Shown here piece by piece: positions 7,374 through 13,887 of a stretch of 14,267 nucleotides of DNA (positions within the stretch are counted from its first letter, which is position 1; each line of letters starts with the position of its first letter). The notes under the pieces are model-generated. The model made no database searches. It was not told the DNA's origin and saw nothing but the letters and a program-made list of their open reading frames with translations. Made by a program: the position numbers and the translations under genes. The stretch is from contig JAHIVS010000296.1 of assembly GCA_018816605.1 (NCBI GenBank), positions 1-14,267 on the forward strand, written 5' to 3'. Source of the stretch: Pseudomonadota bacterium. Lineage in GTDB: Bacteria; Desulfobacterota; Desulfobacteria; Desulfobacterales; Desulfobacteraceae.

Positions 7374-7496
7374 AAAAAATATTTTTCTGAAATTAGAGTG
7401 CCATTTTGTTTTATGGGCGCAGGAATATTTCCTAAGCCTATGTAAAGATAAGATAATTATTCTAATGAATTTGTTTTTACGTAAAATATTATGATC

Positions 7497-7525
7497 TTGA
7501 CATTTGTCAAAATCTTTTGTTTAAT
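7497..7525 (+). promoter_or_regulatory. sigma-70 promoter of the TetR gene
   Basis: TTGACA (7497-7502, exact -35 consensus), a 17-nt spacer and TTTAAT (7520-7525, 5 of 6 of the -10 consensus). Transcription would start near 7532, inside operator 2. The -35 is also the left arm of the palindrome TTGACATTTGTCAA (7497-7510). Confidence 0.72.
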
Positions 7526-7526
7526 A

Positions 7527-7542
7527 ATGAATTATTATTCAT
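7527..7542. promoter_or_regulatory. operator 2: ATGAAT-N4-ATTCAT palindrome over the TetR gene start site
   Basis: ATGAAT TATT ATTCAT, extended by one more pair to AATGAAT/ATTCATT, sits 2 nt past the -10 element and covers the expected transcription start. A repressor bound here would block its own promoter. The half-sites are identical to operator 1. The TGAAT/ATTCA core recalls the sites of FadR-type TetR regulators, though the spacing differs from the Bacillus FadR box as I remember it. Confidence 0.65.
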
Positions 7543-7585
7543 TTGACTTGGACGGGCTATATCCTTCTAAAAGGGCGATACAAGG

Positions 7586-8170
7586 TTGCAAAAAAACAAA
7601 TCGGAAAAATACCATAATATATTGAACAGTGCAGGTGCCGTGTTCGCCGAATTCGGCTTTCACAAAGCCACCATATCCCAGATAGCTGCCAAAGCGGGTG
7701 TCGCAGATGGTACATTGTATCTATATTTTAAAAATAAGGATGATATTTTATATCAATTTATCAACTTTAAGACCCAGGATGTGTTTGAAAAAATGAATGC
7801 AGCCGTGGAAACAGGTCAAAATGCAGAGGCAAAGCTTCGCAATTTGATACGGTGTCATTTGCAGGAGTTCCAGAACGATAAAAACATGGCCATTATTTTT
7901 CAGTCGGAAGTTCGGTATTTAAGGGATATTGAGTATCAAATCAAGGATATCTCAAAAATGTATCTGGATCTGCTGTCAGATATTATTGAACAGGGCCAGA
8001 TTGAAGGGTCCATGCGCCAGGACCTTTTTGTGGGGCTTGTGAAGCGGTTTATCCTCGGGGCTGTGGAAGGGGTTATTTCTACCTGGGTTTCAGCCCGTGG
8101 CAGATATGATCTGGTCTCCATGGCAGATCCCCTGGTGGATCTTTACCTGACCGGTGTCAGGGGAGAATAA
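7586..8170 (+). CDS. TetR family transcriptional regulator, FadR-like (fatty acid metabolism)
   Basis: This 194-residue protein has the TetR DNA-binding domain at the N-terminus (about 10-55), with the helix-turn-helix ISQIAAKAGVADGTLYLYFKNKDDIL at 30-55. The GVADGTLYLYFKNK block and the C-terminal ISTWVSARGRYDLV region closely resemble Bacillus subtilis FadR (YsiA), which releases DNA when it binds long-chain acyl-CoA and controls genes that include etfBA. The same sensing is inferred here from similarity and from the etf genes downstream. The start is a TTG at 7586, with AAGGG 10 nt upstream and no in-frame ATG nearby that keeps the DNA-binding domain. Autoregulation is likely because operator 2 covers its start site. 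A 128-nt gap separates it from the oxidoreductase gene. Confidence 0.88.
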   Translation: MQKNKSEKYHNILNSAGAVFAEFGFHKATISQIAAKAGVADGTLYLYFKNKDDILYQFINFKTQDVFEKMNAAVETGQNAEAKLRNLIRCHLQEFQNDKNMAIIFQSEVRYLRDIEYQIKDISKMYLDLLSDIIEQGQIEGSMRQDLFVGLVKRFILGAVEGVISTWVSARGRYDLVSMADPLVDLYLTGVRGE

Positions 8171-8251
8171 ATGCCATATAGTCTGTGAACGGCATAAATT
8201 TGTTGAATTTGGCTTTTTGCTTGACGGCAATGGCCATGTTTATTAAAGCTA

Positions 8252-8267
8252 TTGAGTTTATATTCAT
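8252..8267. promoter_or_regulatory. operator 3: imperfect copy of the palindrome in front of the oxidoreductase-etf operon
   Basis: TTGAGT TTAT ATTCAT has one perfect half-site and one with 4 of 6 matches, at the same 4-nt spacing as operators 1 and 2. The matching outer A/T pair (8251, 8268) is shared with operator 2. It overlaps TATATT (8259-8264), a good -10 candidate lacking a clear -35; TTGACG at 8221-8226 is too far upstream to pair well. It is placed 31 nt before the gene start, as expected for a repressor site. Confidence 0.42.
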
Positions 8268-8285
8268 TTTGTAAAGAAATATTTG

Positions 8286-8290
8286 GGAGG
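8286..8290 (+). promoter_or_regulatory. ribosome binding site that decides the oxidoreductase start
   Basis: GGAGG lies only 2 nt from the first ATG (8293) but 8 nt from the second in-frame ATG (8299). The normal spacing favours 8299. Confidence 0.6.
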
Positions 8291-8298
8291 TAATGTAT

Positions 8299-10362
8299 AT
8301 GTCTTCAATTATTGGTCCGGCAAGTTATCAATTGTTCGGAATTTTTCCGACCGCCATTCTCTCTTTTGTTCTGCCGGTTATCGGTATCGGCTTGTTTGCC
8401 TATATCATGACCCGGCGGATTGCACCCCTGGTAAGGGCAGCACCGGACAATCGATTCGACCACATCGGCCTGCGCATTAAAAGCCTAGTGGTTGTCTGGC
8501 TGGGCCAGATCCGTCAGCCCCGGTATATGCTGGCAGGTGTCCTTCACATTGTGATCTTCGCCGGTTTTTTGATTTTATCTGTTCGGTCTATTTCCCTTGT
8601 GATTATCGGATTGTCAGATGGGTTTGTCCTGCCGGGCCTGGGCGGCTGGCTCGGGCACGTGTACAATTTTATAAAGGATTATGCCGCAACCTTTGTGTTG
8701 ATTGCCTGTATTGTGGCAGCCGTCCGTCGGGGAATTTATAAGCCCAAACGGTATGCTGTTCCAGAAAAATACGGTAAGGACCATACCGCAGAAGCCGTGT
8801 TTGTGCTGGGTATTATCTCGACACTCATGATATCTGAAAGTCTGTTCGAGGCCTCGGAACTGGCCTATGCGTTAACGGTGGACGGCCAGTCGCATTTTCT
8901 GGCACCCCTCTCCCTGGTCTGGATTTTTAAGGCCATGCTCACATCAGCTTCTCCAGGCTTTCTCCAGGGACTTCACATCTTCACCTACTTTGTGCACGAT
9001 CTGGCTTTTTTCTTTTTCCTCTGCTTTTTGCCCCTGGGAAAACATTTCCACGTTATCACTTCGCTTTTCAATGTCTTTTTCATGCGGGTCCAAAAGGGAA
9101 ATATCAAACCCGTACAGCACGGGATTAAAGACGAAGAGTTGGATAGTTTGGAATCCTTTGGTGTCAAGCGGCTGGAAGATTTTACCTGGAAGCATATGCT
9201 CGATTTTTATTCCTGTGCAGATTGCGGAAGGTGCTCGGACCAGTGCCCTGCCAATGCCGTGGGCAGGCCGCTTTCTCCGCGGTTTATCACCATTAAGGCC
9301 AGGGATTTGATGTTTAAGAATTATCCGCTGTCCGGTGAAATATACAAAAGCAAAATCTTGGTGGAAGATATTTTTACGGAAGATGAAATCTGGTCCTGCA
9401 CCACCTGCGGGGCCTGTGAGGAAGAATGTCCCCTGGGCATTGAATATATTGATAAAATGGTGGACCTGCGCCGGGGAATGGTGGATGAGGGCATGGTTCC
9501 CCAGTCACTTCAGAAACCGCTTAAAGCCCTGGAAAAACGTGGCAATCCCTATGGCAAGATGGAGAAAAAACGGGCAGAATGGGCTGATGAGGCTGAATTT
9601 AAAGCCAAGCATTCCATCAAAGATCTGGGAGAAGAGACGGCTGACACCTTGTACTTTGTGGACAGCATTACCTCCTATGATGACAATATCCAGGAAATTG
9701 CCAGACGGACATCCATCATCCTCGAGAAATCCGGTGTTGATTTCGGAATCCTGGGCAGGGATGAAAAAGACAGCGGCAACGAGGTGCTTCGGTTTGGTGA
9801 GGAAATGCTATACCAGGATCTGAAACAGCAGAACACAGAGGCCATTCTGGCATCGGGTGCCCGGAACATCGTAACGGCCGACCCCCATGCGTATAATGCA
9901 TTGAAAAATGATTATAAAGGTCTTCCGGAGGTGAAGCACATCAGCCAGGTGGTGGCCCAGAAAATTGCCTCAGGTGAGCTGGAGCTTAAAACCTGCCAGA
10001 ATCCGGACAAGGTGTATGTATACCATGATCCCTGCTACCTGGGACGACACAACGGGGTTTATGAAGCACCTCGGCAGGCCATGGATGCCATTAACGGGCT
10101 GACCCGGGTTGAACTGGAAAAGAGCCGGGATCGGTCTTTTTGCTGCGGCGGCGGTGGTCTCATGCTCTTTTTTGAACCGGAAGAAGAAACAAGAATGGGT
10201 GTCTTGAGAGTGAACATGGCTGCAGAGGCCGGTGCAAATGTTATTGTAACGGCCTGTCCTTTCTGCCTGGTGAATATCCAGGATGCGATCAAGGTTGCTG
10301 GAAAAGAAGGACAGATGGAAGCCCTGGATTTTACAGAACTCATAGAACAACATTTGAAATAG
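8299..10362 (+). CDS. membrane-bound ETF:quinone FeS oxidoreductase (EMO-type; NarI-like domain plus 2x[4Fe-4S] and CCG domain)
   Basis: The 687-residue protein combines a NarI-like membrane domain (about residues 12-255, six hydrophobic segments, with candidate heme b ligands at GVLHIVIF, YFVHDLAF and GKHFHV) with a cytoplasmic FeS part. Two ferredoxin-type clusters are seen: CADCGRCSDQCP (C306, C309, C312, C316) and CTTCGACEEECP (C367, C370, C373, C377). The C-terminal CCG domain is complete (C579, C615-C616 in FCCGGGG, C653 and C656 in CPFC). The first CCG domain has lost its cysteines: DSITSYDD, DSGNEVLR and ADPHAYNAL stand where C, C(C/T)G and CPHC are expected. This architecture matches the DUF224-type EtfAB:menaquinone oxidoreductase described in Syntrophus and other fatty-acid oxidisers, which moves electrons from reduced EtfAB to menaquinone. 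The etfB-etfA genes follow directly, which supports that role. Confidence 0.88.
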   Translation: MSSIIGPASYQLFGIFPTAILSFVLPVIGIGLFAYIMTRRIAPLVRAAPDNRFDHIGLRIKSLVVVWLGQIRQPRYMLAGVLHIVIFAGFLILSVRSISLVIIGLSDGFVLPGLGGWLGHVYNFIKDYAATFVLIACIVAAVRRGIYKPKRYAVPEKYGKDHTAEAVFVLGIISTLMISESLFEASELAYALTVDGQSHFLAPLSLVWIFKAMLTSASPGFLQGLHIFTYFVHDLAFFFFLCFLPLGKHFHVITSLFNVFFMRVQKGNIKPVQHGIKDEELDSLESFGVKRLEDFTWKHMLDFYSCADCGRCSDQCPANAVGRPLSPRFITIKARDLMFKNYPLSGEIYKSKILVEDIFTEDEIWSCTTCGACEEECPLGIEYIDKMVDLRRGMVDEGMVPQSLQKPLKALEKRGNPYGKMEKKRAEWADEAEFKAKHSIKDLGEETADTLYFVDSITSYDDNIQEIARRTSIILEKSGVDFGILGRDEKDSGNEVLRFGEEMLYQDLKQQNTEAILASGARNIVTADPHAYNALKNDYKGLPEVKHISQVVAQKIASGELELKTCQNPDKVYVYHDPCYLGRHNGVYEAPRQAMDAINGLTRVELEKSRDRSFCCGGGGLMLFFEPEEETRMGVLRVNMAAEAGANVIVTACPFCLVNIQDAIKVAGKEGQMEALDFTELIEQHLK

Positions 10363-10403
10363 TGTAGCGTTTACAATAAAATTTATTTTTTAAGGAGACG
10401 ATA

Positions 10404-11192
10404 ATGGAGATTTTGGTATGCGTCAAGCGAGTCCCGGATACTGCCGAGAACGAATTTGAACTCAATGGTGCAGGGAATGACCTTGACCGCGATGATCTGG
10501 TTTATTCGGTGAACGAATGGGACAATTATGCGGTTGAAGAGGCCATTCAGATGGTTGACAAAATGGGGGGATCTGTGACCGTTGTGACCGTTGGTGATGA
10601 TGAGTCAGAGGAAATTTTACGGCGTGAAATGGCCATGGGTGCCAACAATGGGGTTCTGCTTTCCGATGATGCCTTTGAAGGATCCGATGGAAAGGGGATT
10701 GCCACCATTCTCAAGGCGGAAATTGAAAAGGGCAGCTACGATCTGATTCTCACCGGTGCCCAGGCAGATGAAGGCGCAGGACAGGTTGGCGGTATGGTTG
10801 CAGCCATGCTGGATTATCCTTACGCCTCCCTGGTCAACAAAATCGATGTAATGGATGATAAAACGATCAAGGTGGGAAGGGAGATCGAAGGGGGCAATCA
10901 GGAAATGAATGAGATTTCACTTCCCTGTGTTCTTTCCATCCAGACAGGTATCAATGAGCCCCGGTATGTGGGTATCCGCGGTATCCGAAAAGTTTCCAGC
11001 GTGGAAATTCCGGTTAAGAGTGCGTCTGACCTGGGGCTTGATGCCGCCAGTGTTGGCAGTGCCGGTGCCAAGACCCGCAGGGTGGATTATTTTGTCCCGG
11101 ATATGGGCGAGGGCGCTGAAATGCTTGAAGGCTCCACAGAAGAGATTATCGCAAAACTGATCGAGAAGCTTAAAGCAAAAGGAGGACTTTAA
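10404..11192 (+). CDS. etfB: electron transfer flavoprotein subunit beta
   Basis: A 262-residue EtfB, of normal length. The family signatures are visible: VKRVPD (7-12), NEWDNYAVEEA (37-47), an adenine-nucleotide-binding fold, and TGAQADEGAGQVGGMVA (117-133), the EtfB signature loop. With EtfA it forms the heterodimer that takes electrons from acyl-CoA dehydrogenases. A good AAGGAG precedes the ATG. It lies 41 nt after the oxidoreductase gene with no promoter or terminator between, and 2 nt before etfA, so the three form one operon. From sequence by eye I cannot say whether the site binds AMP (ordinary ETF) or a second FAD (bifurcating ETF). The linked quinone oxidoreductase argues for the non-bifurcating type. 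Confidence 0.95.
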   Translation: MEILVCVKRVPDTAENEFELNGAGNDLDRDDLVYSVNEWDNYAVEEAIQMVDKMGGSVTVVTVGDDESEEILRREMAMGANNGVLLSDDAFEGSDGKGIATILKAEIEKGSYDLILTGAQADEGAGQVGGMVAAMLDYPYASLVNKIDVMDDKTIKVGREIEGGNQEMNEISLPCVLSIQTGINEPRYVGIRGIRKVSSVEIPVKSASDLGLDAASVGSAGAKTRRVDYFVPDMGEGAEMLEGSTEEIIAKLIEKLKAKGGL

Positions 11193-11194
11193 TC

Positions 11195-12163
11195 ATGACA
11201 CAGATTTACGCCTATATTCCATTCAAGAACGGCAGTGCAGAAGATGTGGCCCTTGAGTATCCGGCAGCTGCAAAAAAAATTGATGCCGCAGCAACACTCA
11301 CGGCTGTTGTAACCGGTTCCGGTGCGGAACTTGATTCTGTTGCCACTGAAATGAGCAAGATTTACGGACAGGTTATCAAAGTGGATAACCAGGCCCTTGC
11401 ATATCCCAATGCAGAGGTTGTCAGAAAAGCATTGGTTAACATTCTTCCCAAGGATGCCATCCTGCTGGTTGCCCATACCACCTTTGGCATGGATATTGCT
11501 CCTGGCCTTTCCGTGAAAATGGATGCAGCCTATGCGGCTGACATTGTTGATTTTGAAGGCATTGAAGGCACCTGTCTTAAAATGGTCCGCCAGGAACTGG
11601 GCGGTGCTGTTTCCACCCATGTGACAGCAGACATTGCTGCCGGTGCTGTCATCACCATCCGGCCGGGTTCCTTTGCCCCTGTGGACGGCGGTGCTGCCAA
11701 TGGAACCATCACGGACAAATCAGCCGATGCAGGGGACCTTGCCAGTACGAGAAAATTTCTTGAGGTGGTTGAAGCTGAAGTGGGAGATGTGGATATCACC
11801 AAGTCCGATGTATTGGTTTCCATTGGCCGGGGGATTGAGGAACAAGAAAATATTGAACTGGCCGAGGAATTGGCCGCTGCCATGAATGCGGTTGTTGCCT
11901 GTTCAAGGCCCATCGTGGATGCCAAATGGCTTGAAAAATCACGCCAGGTAGGCACCTCCGGCCAGACCGTTAAGCCAAAGGTGTATATGGCAATGGGGAT
12001 CTCCGGTTCCTTCCAGCATTTGGGCGGCCTGAAGGGGAATCCCTTTATTGTGGCGGTTAATAAAAATCCGAAAGCCCCTATTTTTCAGGTGGCGGATGTG
12101 GGAATAGTAACAGATATTCTTGAGTTCATGCCGGAATTGACCGAGGCGATTTCAAGTCTATAG
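11195..12163 (+). CDS. etfA: electron transfer flavoprotein subunit alpha
   Basis: A 322-residue EtfA. The C-terminal FAD-binding domain is typical: GRGI (211-214), SRPIVDAKWLEKSRQVG (237-253), GTSGQTVKPKVYMAMGISGSFQHL in the range 253-276, and the end block APIFQVADVGIVTDI (294-308). The residues that hold FAD (R239 in SRP, the TSGQ loop, the SFQHL loop) are in place. The N-terminal domain is less conserved, as usual. It starts 2 nt after etfB with AAAGGAGG upstream and ends the operon, 25 nt before a strong terminator. It works with EtfB and, by context, with the membrane oxidoreductase. Confidence 0.95.
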   Translation: MTQIYAYIPFKNGSAEDVALEYPAAAKKIDAAATLTAVVTGSGAELDSVATEMSKIYGQVIKVDNQALAYPNAEVVRKALVNILPKDAILLVAHTTFGMDIAPGLSVKMDAAYAADIVDFEGIEGTCLKMVRQELGGAVSTHVTADIAAGAVITIRPGSFAPVDGGAANGTITDKSADAGDLASTRKFLEVVEAEVGDVDITKSDVLVSIGRGIEEQENIELAEELAAAMNAVVACSRPIVDAKWLEKSRQVGTSGQTVKPKVYMAMGISGSFQHLGGLKGNPFIVAVNKNPKAPIFQVADVGIVTDILEFMPELTEAISSL

Positions 12164-12188
12164 TTTTTGTATATGCGGTTGTATTATC

Positions 12189-12226
12189 AAAAGAGCCCTG
12201 GTGTGATTTGCAGGGCTCTTTTTTTT
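12189..12226 (+). terminator. rho-independent terminator of the oxidoreductase-etfBA operon
   Basis: AAAAGAGCCCTG (12189-12200) and CAGGGCTCTTTT (12211-12222) pair perfectly over 12 bp around a 10-nt loop, and the T-run reaches 12226. It lies 25 nt after the etfA stop. Confidence 0.92.
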
Positions 12227-12291
12227 GCGCCGATCAAAGCTGGGCCTCTGCAATCGGCATTCAATTGCTGAATCCTCTTTATTCGATTTGA

Positions 12292-13236
12292 CATAGATCC
12301 CGGGATCATGTAACAGTTTCCCAGATAGAAGCTTGCCCATATTTCACGGAAGCGGTACAAGGCCGCTTTGGTTTGGATGTGAATCTGCCGGATGCCTATG
12401 GGCTGGATCTGATCTAGGAATTGAAAAGCACACCCTCTTCTAGGAAGTCATCATTATCACAGGCGAAACCGATTCCAGCGGCGCGGAACCGGCCATTTCC
12501 AGCGGTGCCTGGAATTAGCTTGAAAAATCGGTTTCCCGGCAGGACCTTAATCTGCAGGTAAAGCGTGCACTCCAGTTCCGGAGAGAAAAGGGATGGGCCC
12601 CAGGCTCCGGGGGATTGAAGGGCAATTACATAATCGGTGAGTCAGAGGGGAGAAAATCGTGTCTGGAGCAGGCGAGTGTGGCTGTCCATTCGGAGATTCC
12701 CGTGCTTTTAACCGGAGAAATGGGTACGGGTAAGGAATGGTTTGCCAAAACCATTCATCTTAACTCTGACCGCTGTGAAAAAAATTTTGTCATTGTTGAT
12801 TGTTCTGCCATGAACCCGCCAATTCAACAGGCGTTGGTTACGGCCATAGAACAGCAAGTCTTTGTTCCAGTGGGCGGACTTCATACAGAAACCAGCGATT
12901 TCAGGGTTGTGGCCTCAAACTCCGGCAACTCTGATAGGGGCCCGGGGTGTTTTCAAAAAGATTTTTTTTTCCGGTTTGAAGGGGGGCTGCATCCATCTTC
13001 CCAGCCTGGAGCAGCGGCAGGAGGATATCATCGCCATTGCCATTTATTATATGGACAGGTATTGTAAAAAATATAAAATCGCGTCCAAAGGGAACTCTCC
13101 CGAATGTCCGGCGCTCATTTCCAGCTATGCCCGGCCCGGGAATGTGATGGAGCTGATCAATGCCATGGGCAAGGCGATCGCTTCGGCCAAAAAAGAACCA
13201 GCCCTGTATTCTGTTCACCTGCCTTCCTTCGCCTGT
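12292..13236 (+). pseudogene. decayed NtrC-type sigma-54 response regulator
   Basis: Pieces of one gene can be read in order but in changing frames. (a) Receiver remnant, including DVNLPDAYGLDLI, then a TAG at 12415-12417. (b) After a frame change before 12444: EVIIITGETDSSGAEPAISSGAWN, then a TAG at 12516-12518. (c) Same frame: linker, IIGESE, Walker A GEMGTGKEWFAKTIH and NFVIVDCSAM. (d) An apparent in-frame deletion near 12815-12822 that removes about 45-50 residues, including the GAFTGA loop and Walker B. (e) FVPVGGLHTETSDFRVVASN and DFFFRF. (f) A frameshift at the G6 run 12981-12986, then IHLPSLEQRQEDI, RPGNVMELINAMGKAI and HLPS. The HTH end is missing; the reading ends against thyX. Intact relatives are transcription activators that use sigma-54. 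Two short frames here (12615-13067 and 12862-13473) should not be called genes. The 65 nt before it show nothing recognisable. Confidence 0.85.
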
Positions 13237-13239
13237 CAG

Positions 13240-13887
13240 CTAAAAGAGCAGATCGTCAAATACAACCGGTATTTTTGCCTGCACCTCTTTGAGCAGAGGA
13301 AGCATGAGCGCCACCATCTGGGGGTGGGATGCCTTGGCACACCGCAGGGCAAATACATGCCGCCACTCTCTGATATTGGCTTTTACCACAATTTCGGTCT
13401 TGAGGCTATTGGGCAGAATCTCCCGGGCATGCTGGGCTTTCCATCCATTTTGTATCAGGGTCTGGTAATCTGATTCTGACCGGGCCATGGCCTTTAACCA
13501 CAGCTGTTCTGCCTGGGTGAGCCCGGGTGGAACAGAAACCTGATCCGTCCACCTGCCCAGCAGATGATGGCTGCACCAGACCGGTTTGATAAATTCCATC
13601 TGTCCATCATATTTGACATACCGGGTGGATTCCTGGGCAAAACTGCAATGGCGGTGCCGCACCAGTTCATGGGTCACGCCTCGGTTGGTCACAAGTCTGA
13701 CCACCATGTCCCCGAATTCAATTATGGCATGGTGTCCGCTTTTTACCAGCATCCCCACAAATCGTTCAGCCGAGTCTCCTGTGATCTTGTCTTCGGATTT
13801 GTAACAGGTCCTCCCGGCTCGTTCCAGAAGCTGAAGACCCTGGTCCGGGAGGCTCAGTATTTCGTGGGTTTGTTCAATGATTTTCAT
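13240..13887 (-). CDS. thyX: flavin-dependent thymidylate synthase ThyX
   Basis: A 215-residue ThyX, normal length, making dTMP from dUMP with methylene-tetrahydrofolate, FAD and NADPH. The signature RHRxxSxxxxSxRY is present as RHRHCSFAQESTRY (77-90). Other family blocks are RTCYKSE (26-32), GHHAIIEF (51-58), AREILPNSLKTEIVVKANIREWRHVFALRC at 154-183, and a HPQMVAL tail block. The ATG at 13887 overlaps the stop of the larA-like gene (ATGA), and no good ribosome binding site is seen, so translation is probably coupled. The 3' end abuts the convergent pseudogene remnant, with no visible terminator. No thyA is seen in the window. Confidence 0.95.
   Translation of the reverse strand: MKIIEQTHEILSLPDQGLQLLERAGRTCYKSEDKITGDSAERFVGMLVKSGHHAIIEFGDMVVRLVTNRGVTHELVRHRHCSFAQESTRYVKYDGQMEFIKPVWCSHHLLGRWTDQVSVPPGLTQAEQLWLKAMARSESDYQTLIQNGWKAQHAREILPNSLKTEIVVKANIREWRHVFALRCAKASHPQMVALMLPLLKEVQAKIPVVFDDLLF

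Larger units (their letters stand above)
7265..7585. other. AT-rich divergent control region between fba and the TetR gene
   Basis: This 321-nt gene-free stretch is markedly richer in A+T than its flanks. It contains two ATGAAT-N4-ATTCAT palindromes, a strong plus-strand sigma-70 promoter and a second palindrome over the -35 element, listed separately. I found no convincing promoter for the minus-strand aldolase gene, no terminator and no small gene. Confidence 0.7.

Noticed and set aside
7388..7403. Minus-strand TGGCAC-N5-TTTCA upstream of the aldolase gene, resembling a sigma-54 promoter
   Set aside because: The essential GC of the -12 element is TC, so the match fails where it matters most.
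8171..8195. ATGCC/GGCAT inverted repeat just after the TetR gene as a terminator
   Set aside because: The stem is only 5 bp with a 15-nt loop and no T-run follows.
12615..13473. Two overlapping plus-strand frames (12615-13067 and 12862-13473) that could be called small AAA+ or hypothetical genes
   Set aside because: They are successive pieces of one broken NtrC-type gene in different frames. The second also reads through the antisense of thyX after about 13240.
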